Positions 17,222 through 23,543 of a stretch of DNA of 29,055 nt are shown here, piece by piece. The DNA is taken from NCBI GenBank assembly GCA_964649745.1, contig CAZYQI010000039.1, positions 1-29,055 on the forward strand, written 5' to 3'. Position 1 is the stretch's first letter, and the number at the start of each line of letters is the position of its first letter. Origin of the DNA: CAZEHS01 sp964649745. Its GTDB lineage: Bacteria > Bacillota > Clostridia > Peptostreptococcales > Acidaminobacteraceae. A program made the translations under genes and the position numbers. The notes below the pieces were generated by a model that saw nothing but the letters and a program-made list of their open reading frames with translations, searched no databases and was not told where the DNA came from.

Positions 17222-17284
17222 AACCACACCTCCTTTAATCAAGAAAAACTGTTCATCCGCTATTTTCGTTTCATTACCGCCATA

Positions 17285-17415
17285 CAAAAACAAAAAAGGC
17301 GGATAATGAATTATCCGCCTTACACATGCATAAGAAACCTGCGTGACTGTGTTGACCGGGCGAACTAAGCGTTGCCGGGTGAGAAGCGGATAACTTCTAC
17401 TTGTGTCATCACAAC
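17285..17415 (-). promoter_or_regulatory. Attenuator leader of infC-rpmI-rplT (L20-leader type)
   Basis: The leader from the predicted start near 17415 ends in a perfect terminator: AGGCGGATAA and TTATCCGCCT arms (17297-17320) with a 4-nt loop, then TTTTTTGTTTTTG. Upstream, at 17386-17393, the transcript carries a second copy of TTATCCGC, able to pair with the 5' terminator arm and act as antiterminator. This copy is itself held in a small AGAAG/CTTCT hairpin (17382-17398). A CCCGGCAAC...CCCGGTCAAC direct repeat at 17350-17380 looks like a protein-binding part. The position before infC fits the Firmicutes L20 leader; that identity is inferred from architecture. Confidence 0.8.
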
Positions 17416-17421
17416 AGTGAT

Positions 17422-17450
17422 ATTGTATACCATGAACCACAGTGTGTCAA
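17422..17450 (-). promoter_or_regulatory. SigA-type promoter of infC operon
   Basis: On the minus strand TTGACA (17445-17450), exactly 17 bp, then TACAAT (17422-17427): a near-consensus promoter placed about 130 bp before the attenuator ends. Confidence 0.9.
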
Positions 17451-17481
17451 CGTAATTTATCACTGCGTCCCGCTTTTTCCT

Positions 17482-17581
17482 AATAAGCCCTTAACAGGTT
17501 TCACCTACAACCGATGTGCGAAGCGAACGCGCACCGGTTCGACGCTATGCCAGTATCTTTGGCAAGTCATCCGGGCTTATT
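17482..17581. other. Unexplained structured intergenic element between the ABC operon and infC
   Basis: A 9-bp inverted pair AATAAGCCC (17482-17490) / GGGCTTATT (17573-17581) closes a 100-base stretch. Inside is a second hairpin of the ACCGATGTGCG...CGCACCGGT type (about 17510-17538) and further short pairings. The right arm overlaps the stop codon of the upstream permease gene. On the minus strand the last arm is followed by AGGAAAAAGCGGG, not by T, so it is not an ordinary terminator. I do not recognise the family. Confidence 0.4.
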
Positions 17582-18686
17582 TAGTGGGCTGAACTTCGGC
17601 TCCCACCCGGAAACTCTGGCGGTCCATATCCTTGTCCTTCTGCCGTTTCCAGCTATGGAGAACCAGGGCCAGGGTTACAACGCCGTAGGATACGAACATA
17701 CGGAAGTATTCCCCGATCATGGCGTTGCCTGTCACGTACTTGCCGGCCATGGGCATTACGATGAACATCAGGTGGAACAGCGCCGTACCGATGATGGCGT
17801 TGGGAATGGTGGCTTTAGCAACCGTAGCGCCACCCACCAGCAGTGCTGCAGCTGCAAACAGAGCTGCCTGATCGGCACCGTTGTATGTGTTCAGGGTTCC
17901 GATATTCTGCAGGTAGATGATTTGACCATATGCCGCAAGAACGGTGGAAATAACGATGGACTGGATCCGCGTTTTTTCAACGGCAATACCGGCTGTGCCG
18001 GAAACATGCATATCCTGGCCAACGGCCCGCATATCCTGACCCAGCTTTGTCTTGCGGAACCAAACCGTGAACAGACAGATCAGACCGATGATCATGAATG
18101 TCCCAACGGGTATGCCGACATCTCCGAGCTTCACGAACAACAGGTTGTCGAAGCCCTTGGCAACGTTAAGGTTCAGGGCGTTCCTTACTCCGTATCCTCT
18201 GGAAAGCAGCATCCCTGCCTTTTGGAAGGGAATGATGGAGCCGCACAGGTACAGTAGAAAGAATTGATAGATACCGGATATGAAGAGACCCAGCATCATA
18301 GAGGTGATCATCTCGCGGCCTTTGGCGCGGTTAAGCACAGCACCGCCGAAATACCCCAGGGCCATGGCGATGGGCGTAGCGACCAAAGCTGCAAGCAAGA
18401 GTCCCGGCGCACCTTTGATGCCCCAATCGGTTATGAAGATCAGACCGATCTGACCCGCCATGGCGCCGAGTACCATTCCGAAGTTGATCCCCATCCCTGC
18501 CATAACCGGCAACAGAAGGGCCAAAACCAGGAAGGAGTTCCGGACAAGCCGTGTAACGAGGTTGTTGAGCAGATAGGATGTCGAGAACTGTGACAGCGGA
18601 ATCGCAAGCATAAGGATGATGAGAAACATTACGGGTACAACGCTTCCCGTAAGAATTTTGTTTAATTTATTCTTGTCGATTTTCAT
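17577..18686 (-). CDS. ABC transporter permease (BPD_transp_2 family), second of pair
   Basis: A 369-residue polytopic membrane protein of the RbsC/LivH-like permease family. Hydrophobic helices run through most of the length, with typical blocks GMGINFGMVLGAMAGQIGLI, ALGYFGGAVLNRAKGREMI (cytoplasmic coupling region) and LFAAAALLVGGATVAKAT near the C-terminus. The C-terminal tail KRQKDKDMDRQSFRVGAEV is basic and cytoplasmic. It probably forms the heterodimeric channel with the product of 18690-19724. It starts three bases after that gene's stop, with GAGGTAGACC overlapping the stop. It is the last gene of the DUF3798 ABC operon; no ordinary terminator follows. Substrate unknown. Confidence 0.92.
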   Translation of the reverse strand: MKIDKNKLNKILTGSVVPVMFLIILMLAIPLSQFSTSYLLNNLVTRLVRNSFLVLALLLPVMAGMGINFGMVLGAMAGQIGLIFITDWGIKGAPGLLLAALVATPIAMALGYFGGAVLNRAKGREMITSMMLGLFISGIYQFFLLYLCGSIIPFQKAGMLLSRGYGVRNALNLNVAKGFDNLLFVKLGDVGIPVGTFMIIGLICLFTVWFRKTKLGQDMRAVGQDMHVSGTAGIAVEKTRIQSIVISTVLAAYGQIIYLQNIGTLNTYNGADQAALFAAAALLVGGATVAKATIPNAIIGTALFHLMFIVMPMAGKYVTGNAMIGEYFRMFVSYGVVTLALVLHSWKRQKDKDMDRQSFRVGAEVQPTK

Positions 18687-18689
18687 GGT

Positions 18690-19724
18690 CTACCTCGCTT
18701 TCCGCGTCAGTGCATATACGATCAACCCGTTGGATACGATGATCCGGATGATCTCAGATACGTCAATGTTGATCGCACTGTTGATGACTGAAGGCGTCAT
18801 TGTCAGGATACCCTGGAACATGAATGTTCCAATGATTACATGCATAATGGTGGCCTTGTTTACGGAAGCGCCGCCCAAAAGAACTGCAGCAACAGAGGGG
18901 AAAACAAATGCAAGCGGTGCGTTATACATCTGTATAAATCCGAAGCTCTGCTGATAGACGACCATACCTACTGCGGCAATCATTGTGGAGAGAACAACGG
19001 ATATTGTCCGCATCTTATCAATGCTGATCCCGGATGCTCTTGCATAATCAGGGTTTGATCCAACAGCCGTCATTGCCGTCCCCATTTTGGTCTTGAAGAA
19101 GCCCCAAACCAGGAAGGACATGAATGCAAAGAACACAAGCATGCCTGTTGGCACGATAAGATACTTGTTCACTTCAATCTTCATGAAATCGCTGATAGCA
19201 TGGATCCAGTACTCCTGGACACTGATGGTGGTACGGAGGCCTTCGCCTTTAAAGCCCTGAACGCTGGCCGGGTTGCTGAAGGGAAGAATCAGCCACATCA
19301 TGTTCATAAAGAACACGAAGGAGAAGCCCACATAGGTTGCGATGATCATTTCATCACCCTTAACCCGGTTCAGCAGTTCCCCGTAAATCCATCCGAATAA
19401 GGCTGCAAACGCAAGCCCCACCAGCATCGCCACAATGATGCCGGGAGCGCCGACCAAGTTGAATTCCAGGCTCATAACCGCACCGATCATCCCGGCCACC
19501 AAACCAACCGGGATTCCGAAGTTAAGACCGCAGCCCGACTGGATCATGGGAACCATGGAAAGCACCATGATGGAGCTCATGCCGAAACGTACGATAACAT
19601 CATTCAGGGATGTATCAAGGCGCACACCGAAAAATGGGGCAGCTACAAATAATGCGACCAGGAAGAGGCCGATGATGACACGGGGCCATCCAAAGTCCTT
19701 AATGAAACTGTTTATCGCAACCAT
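18690..19724 (-). CDS. ABC transporter permease (BPD_transp_2 family), first of pair
   Basis: A 344-residue polytopic membrane protein, homologous in layout to its downstream neighbour: MIQSGCGLNFGIPVGLVAGM, the coupling region GWIYGELLNRVKGDEMII, MTAVGSNPDYARASGISIDK and VFPSVAAVLLGGASVNKATI. Two non-identical permeases with one double ATPase are the usual arrangement for nucleoside- or sugar-type importers of this class. The ATG overlaps the end of the ATPase gene by 13 bp. The two permeases differ clearly and are not a recent duplication. Confidence 0.92.
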   Translation of the reverse strand: MVAINSFIKDFGWPRVIIGLFLVALFVAAPFFGVRLDTSLNDVIVRFGMSSIMVLSMVPMIQSGCGLNFGIPVGLVAGMIGAVMSLEFNLVGAPGIIVAMLVGLAFAALFGWIYGELLNRVKGDEMIIATYVGFSFVFFMNMMWLILPFSNPASVQGFKGEGLRTTISVQEYWIHAISDFMKIEVNKYLIVPTGMLVFFAFMSFLVWGFFKTKMGTAMTAVGSNPDYARASGISIDKMRTISVVLSTMIAAVGMVVYQQSFGFIQMYNAPLAFVFPSVAAVLLGGASVNKATIMHVIIGTFMFQGILTMTPSVINSAINIDVSEIIRIIVSNGLIVYALTRKAR

Positions 19725-21340
19725 GTCTTCTCACCCTCTTCATTGATTTGATATTCTCCGGCCATCAGGAGGCCGTAGTCTGCAATTTCCGCATGAGGAG
19801 GCAGAATTCCGAAAATCTTGCCTTCGCATACGATTGCGATCCGGTCACAAACCGAACGCAGCTCTTCAAGCTCAGATGAGATGATCACGACCGTGGTCCC
19901 GTTTTCCTCATTGTATTTACGAAGGGCATCCAAAACCAGCTTCTTTGCACCGACGTCAATACCGCGAGTCGGTTCGGATACAAACAGCAGGCTTGGTTCC
20001 ATGGCGAAGGCCTTGGCCAGACAAACCTTCTGCTGGTTTCCGCCTGAAAGATTCCGAGACAGTTGTCTGGAGCTGGTGCAACGAATTTGCAGCTCGTCGA
20101 TATATTCTTGAGCGCATTCTTTCATGGCTTTATCATCGCGGACCTTGATGAGGCCCCCCAGATACTTCTTGAGGAATTTTTCCTGAACCTGCATGGCGTT
20201 AAATGCAATGTTCCAATCAATCGGCTCGTCCAAAAGAAGCCCTACACCTCGACGATCCTCGGAAACGAAAGCGATTCCGCTTTTCAGCGCATTGAAGGTG
20301 TTGTTGAGTTCAAGGGGCTTGCCTTCAAAAAACATTTCACCACCGGAAGCAAAAAGTCCCATGATTCCGTTAGGAATGCCGAGCTTACCCTGCCCTGCCA
20401 GACCACCGATTCCGAGAATTTCACCCCGGCGCACCTTCACGCTCACGTCCCGGATCGTTTCACCGGGCATGTCCACCCAAAGATGTTTTGTTTCAAAGAT
20501 AATATCATTGGGATCAATCGGCTTCATTTCCTTCTTGTGTTCGCCGCCGCCCTCACCGACATCCCGGCCTACCATCCATTCAGCGATCTGACGGACGTTT
20601 ACGCCTTCCTTCGGTGTTTCAACAACAACAACGCCGTCCCGCAGAACAACGATGGTGTCGCATACGGAAGTGATCTCATGGAGTCTGTGAGATATGAAGA
20701 TGATGGATACACCGGTATCCGCCAGGCGTCTCATGGACTGCAGCAGGATCTCGGCTTCAGTTTCTGTTAACACCGCTGTCGGCTCATCAAGCACAATCAG
20801 TTTGACAAGGTCCCGGTCGATCTCTCTGGCGATTTCGATGAATTGCTTATGCCCTACCGGCATTTCTGAAACCAAGGTGTCCACATCCAGATGAACGCCA
20901 AGGGTATCGATTGCACGATTAGCGTTTTTCTTGATTTCCGGCATATCGATGGTTTCAAGCCGTTTACCCAGAACCTTTGAAATCACGCTGCTTTTGGTTT
21001 TTTCCATGTTCAGCAGTATATTCTCAGCCACAGTAAAGCCCGGAATCAGGGAAAACTCCTGATGCACCATCCCGATGCCTGCTTTCAATGCATCCGAAGA
21101 ATCACTGAAGTTGATTTTTTCGTTGTCAAGATAAACCGCACCTTCATAACCACCCGTTTCAGCAATAACCGGCATGCCGAACAGGATCTTCATCAATGTT
21201 GATTTGCCGGCACCGTTTTCGCCGACCAGACCCAGAATCTTTCCCTTGCCCAGTGTGAAGTTTACATCCTTCAGCACTCGGTTTCCGTCGTATTCTTTAC
21301 CAACGCTTTCTACACGAAGTATTGCGTTTTCTGTAGACAC
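19712..21340 (-). CDS. ABC transporter ATP-binding protein with two fused NBDs (RbsA/MglA/YufO type)
   Basis: About 542 residues holding two ABC domains. NBD1 has Walker A GLVGENGAGKSTLMK, Q loop GMVHQEFSLIPG, Walker B LIVLDEPTAVLTE and H-loop ISHRLHEI, but a degraded signature (SEMPVGHKQFIEIARE). NBD2 has the intact signature LSGGNQQKVCLAKAF, but a degraded Walker A (GLAGQGKLGIPN, no Ser/Thr after Lys), Walker B LLFVSEPTRGID with Ser in place of Asp, and no switch His (SSELEELRSV). One composite ATP site is thus canonical and one degenerate. I place the start at GTG 21340, eight bases after AGAGG; the in-frame GTG at 21349 overlaps that binding site. It lies 130 bp downstream of the binding-protein gene, separated by a large palindrome. 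Confidence 0.93.
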   Translation of the reverse strand: MSTENAILRVESVGKEYDGNRVLKDVNFTLGKGKILGLVGENGAGKSTLMKILFGMPVIAETGGYEGAVYLDNEKINFSDSSDALKAGIGMVHQEFSLIPGFTVAENILLNMEKTKSSVISKVLGKRLETIDMPEIKKNANRAIDTLGVHLDVDTLVSEMPVGHKQFIEIAREIDRDLVKLIVLDEPTAVLTETEAEILLQSMRRLADTGVSIIFISHRLHEITSVCDTIVVLRDGVVVVETPKEGVNVRQIAEWMVGRDVGEGGGEHKKEMKPIDPNDIIFETKHLWVDMPGETIRDVSVKVRRGEILGIGGLAGQGKLGIPNGIMGLFASGGEMFFEGKPLELNNTFNALKSGIAFVSEDRRGVGLLLDEPIDWNIAFNAMQVQEKFLKKYLGGLIKVRDDKAMKECAQEYIDELQIRCTSSRQLSRNLSGGNQQKVCLAKAFAMEPSLLFVSEPTRGIDVGAKKLVLDALRKYNEENGTTVVIISSELEELRSVCDRIAIVCEGKIFGILPPHAEIADYGLLMAGEYQINEEGEKTWLR

Positions 21341-21416
21341 TAAGTTCACCTCTTACGATTACAAGAATAAGTGCAACACGCCCATATTTATGTCTTTTTT
21401 GAAATATTTTGTCCTC

Positions 21417-21457
21417 AACATGTTAGGAACGGCCATTATGGCCGTTCCTAACATGTT
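21417..21457 (-). promoter_or_regulatory. 41-bp perfect palindrome between binding-protein and ATPase genes
   Basis: Arms of 20 bp (21417-21436 and 21438-21457) around a single central T, each built on AACATGTTAGGAACGGCCAT. It begins 13 bases after the DUF3798 stop. On the minus strand it is followed by GAGGACAAAATATTTC, without a T run, so a simple Rho-independent terminator is unlikely. A 3' stabilising hairpin or partial attenuator giving more binding protein than transporter is the likely role, as known for other binding-protein operons. Confidence 0.8.
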
Positions 21458-21470
21458 AAAGTGACTGGAT

Positions 21471-22709
21471 TTACTTGATGGTTTTGTATTTCTCGGGAAC
21501 AACTTCTTTGGTGTTTCCAAGGTAACCTTGACCAAATACATAGGTATCTTGGTAAACCATCAGGTGGTTTGTCTTCTCTTCATTGGAAACGCGATCGAAG
21601 TAGAAGGAACCGTTCCACTCAGCACCCGGAGTGTACATGTTGAAGCACTTCATCATGTCGTCTTTGGAGTCTTTCTTCATGGTGCCTTCAGCAACCTGTT
21701 TACCAAACTCTGTCAGAGCTTCAGTAGCAGTGTAGCCATAGGAGTAAGCCCATGTGCCCATTCTCTTAGCGCCGCCCTTTTCAACAACAGTTGCTTCAAC
21801 TTTTTTCAGGATTTCAGGCCAGTTGCCGGCTTCAGCCTTCAGGTCGATACCGAATGCGCCCGGGTATCCCATGATTGGTGAAGGAAGGTCTGGTTCTACG
21901 AAGATAGCGCCAAGCTCAGCTACACGCTTCAGAAGAGGCTCAGTCTGAGCATCGTTTGTGCAGAAGAATGCAGTGTCTTTGCCGTATTTCTCAACCCAAG
22001 CAGGCATCTTTTCAAGGATGAACTGTTGAGCGCCCGGTACGCCGACATCACTCATCGGGTCTGGAGCTGTTTCGAATACAAATTTCAGGCCAAGATCCTT
22101 ACAAGCTTCTTCCATGATATTGCGTCGAACGGAAAGAAGCTCGATGCTCATGTGACGTGGGAAGGAAATGTGCACGAAAGTTTTAGCGCCCATTTTCTTA
22201 GCAGCCAGAATCATCAGGTAGCCACGGTTGATGTTGTCAGGGTCGATAACATAATCGGAAGCGCCTTCGATCATAGCAGTATCTTCTTGTGAAGAGTTAG
22301 CAAGAAGGAGGATCTCCGGATTCTTTTCACGGATTTGTTGGAATGCAGCAACAGTTCCGGGAATTGCTTGGTTCACGACGATGGCTTTCATATCGGGGTC
22401 ATCAGCCAGACCGACGATAGTGGAAATGGTTGTTTCCTGCTCTTGCATGAAGTTGTCTGGGTATGTAACGTGTTTGATCATTCCGCCGCTGGCTGCATCG
22501 CCGTACTTCTTGATCATTGCTTCTGCGCCCCGGAGTTCATCCTCGGATTGAGAAACCGTACCTGTTACAATACCGATGTGGATCTTAGCCGCTTCTGCAG
22601 CTGCCGGCTCAGCCGCAGGTGCTTCTGCTGCTGGCGCTTTTGGTGCACAAGCCGCTAAGCTTGCTACCATAGTGAGGATCAATCCAAATGCTAATGCTTT
22701 CTTGAACAT
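21471..22709 (-). CDS. DUF3798 family substrate-binding lipoprotein of ABC transporter
   Basis: A 412-residue exported lipoprotein. The signal peptide MFKKALAFGLILTMVASLAAC ends in the lipobox LAAC (Cys near residue 21). An Ala/Pro/Glu-rich linker follows, and a periplasmic-binding type I fold starts at IHIGIVTGTVSQSEDELRGA. Further blocks are KAIVVNQAIPGTVAAFQQI, DYVIDPDNINRGYLMILAAK, AFFCTNDAQTEPLLKRVAEL and a C-terminal YVFGQGYLGNT. It matches the DUF3798 family, found in Clostridia beside such transporters; the ligand is not established to my knowledge. I choose ATG 22709, seven bases after AAGGGGG; a TTG one codon upstream is possible. It is the first gene of the operon, under its own promoter. 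Confidence 0.9.
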   Translation of the reverse strand: MFKKALAFGLILTMVASLAACAPKAPAAEAPAAEPAAAEAAKIHIGIVTGTVSQSEDELRGAEAMIKKYGDAASGGMIKHVTYPDNFMQEQETTISTIVGLADDPDMKAIVVNQAIPGTVAAFQQIREKNPEILLLANSSQEDTAMIEGASDYVIDPDNINRGYLMILAAKKMGAKTFVHISFPRHMSIELLSVRRNIMEEACKDLGLKFVFETAPDPMSDVGVPGAQQFILEKMPAWVEKYGKDTAFFCTNDAQTEPLLKRVAELGAIFVEPDLPSPIMGYPGAFGIDLKAEAGNWPEILKKVEATVVEKGGAKRMGTWAYSYGYTATEALTEFGKQVAEGTMKKDSKDDMMKCFNMYTPGAEWNGSFYFDRVSNEEKTNHLMVYQDTYVFGQGYLGNTKEVVPEKYKTIK

Positions 22710-22757
22710 CAAGTATCCCCCTTGTTCGTTTTTTTCGAGCTATGCCCGTTTATAATC

Positions 22758-22775
22758 ACAGATGGTTTCATCTGT
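22758..22775 (-). promoter_or_regulatory. Small hairpin in the 5' UTR of the DUF3798 operon
   Basis: ACAGATG (22758-22764) and CATCTGT (22769-22775) form a 7-bp stem with a 4-nt loop about 35 bases before the ribosome binding site. It could be an operator or an RNA element; no known family is recognised. Confidence 0.35.
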
Positions 22776-22790
22776 CATTACCTTTAAGTA

Positions 22791-22814
22791 CACAATAATT
22801 CACAGTTATTCACA
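22791..22814 (-). repeat. Three CACA/TGTG words at exact 10-bp spacing in the 5' UTR
   Basis: On the plus strand the 10-base units CACAATAATT, CACAGTTATT and CACATTGGCA start at 22791, 22801 and 22811. The first two differ at only two of ten positions. One-helical-turn spacing just downstream of the predicted transcription start suggests a regulator site, but the evidence is only the repeat itself. Confidence 0.35.
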
Positions 22815-22870
22815 TTGGCAATCGGAAAAGGTTCATAAAGCTATTTTGAAAATTAAGTGTTTCCAATGAC

Positions 22871-22899
22871 ATCATACGTTTAAACCGCGAGTATGTCAA
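22871..22899 (-). promoter_or_regulatory. SigA-type promoter of the DUF3798 ABC operon
   Basis: On the minus strand TTGACA (22894-22899), a 17-bp spacer and TATGAT (22871-22876) give a near-consensus promoter. The predicted start near 22864 leaves a 5' UTR of about 155 nt. Confidence 0.85.
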
Positions 22900-22912
22900 A
22901 TTCATCACACGG

Positions 22913-22953
22913 ATATATATGCAACAAACCCGCCAACAGTGCATATATATGCA
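22913..22953. promoter_or_regulatory. Phased ATATATATGCA repeats upstream of the ABC operon promoter
   Basis: ATATATATGCA occurs at 22913-22923 and again at 22943-22953, exactly 30 bp apart. The second copy is part of a perfect 14-bp palindrome TGCATATATATGCA (22940-22953). The pair sits about 50 and 80 bp upstream of the predicted transcription start, on the same DNA face, as expected for an activator. A loose third copy (GTATGTATTGC) lies at 22973-22983. Confidence 0.45.
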
Positions 22954-22959
22954 TTTTAC

Positions 22960-23461
22960 TTCAAAAACACGCGTATGTATTGCTATTACAGGGTTTCATC
23001 CATAAAAATTATGCTTGCATTTTTTTTCAAAATGATTCCTCACCTTAGGAGACTGATAAACCGTTGAAAAACTGCGATTCTTAACACCGCTGTCAATCCT
23101 GCCATCCATCCTTTCTCCTCTTTCTCATAATAAACACCGTATATATTAATGATTTGTAATATTTTTCGATGCCAACTATAAATATTCTTACACGTATCAA
23201 AGGCTTGATATGTCTGCACACTTTTATTTTCAATATATTCGAACGATTTTATAAACGCTGTGCCATTATCCGTTGCGTTTTTTTCGTATGCTCATCCACC
23301 AAATTGCCTGTTTCAGGTGTTGGTTTGATTACAAATTAATGCGAATCCAGTGCATACATATCAAAGTTTTAAATTTTCTTAACAGGTTCAATATGATTTA
23401 TTCTTAAGCCCATTATGACCTTTTACAATATTGCTTAGCCCGCGAAACGCTTTCCGAATTT
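22960..23461. other. AT-rich intergenic region without a convincing gene
   Basis: About 500 bp between the ABC operon control region and the thrS terminator. It is visibly richer in A and T than the flanking genes and has no frame longer than 60 codons. I see one weak 37-codon candidate (22996-23109) and a scattered GTGCATACATATC word near 23350 that resembles the upstream repeats at 22913-22953. No tRNA, rRNA, terminator or known riboswitch is recognised in it. Confidence 0.6.
22996..23109 (-). CDS. Possible 37-residue small protein (weak)
   Basis: An ATG at 23109 is preceded by AGGAGAAAGG, a good ribosome binding site, and opens a 37-codon frame (MDGRIDSGVKNRSF...HNFYG) ending in TGA. The peptide is basic and has no membrane segment or recognised motif. 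No promoter is evident. It may be chance in AT-rich sequence; the binding site is the only positive evidence. Confidence 0.15.
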   Translation of the reverse strand: MDGRIDSGVKNRSFSTVYQSPKVRNHFEKKCKHNFYG

Positions 23462-23500
23462 AAAAGAAGAAGCAATCGGCCTTAAAAACCGACTGCTTCT
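23462..23500 (-). terminator. Terminator after thrS
   Basis: On the minus strand AGAAGCAGTCGG (from 23500) pairs with CCGATTGCTTCT (to 23468) through 12 bp with one G-U, then TCTTTTAAATT. It isolates thrS from the intergenic region. Confidence 0.85.
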
Positions 23501-23543
23501 TTCTGATAATGTGATGAAGTGAATCAATCCGTATACAATTTAC

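Noticed and set aside
20063..20770. A 235-codon plus-strand frame
   Set aside because: It is antisense to the double ATPase gene and is a shadow of its codon pattern.
22712..23461. CRISPR array or tRNA-like gene in the AT-rich gap
   Set aside because: Repeats here are only 10-14 bp, not regularly spaced over more than two or three units, and no cloverleaf can be drawn.
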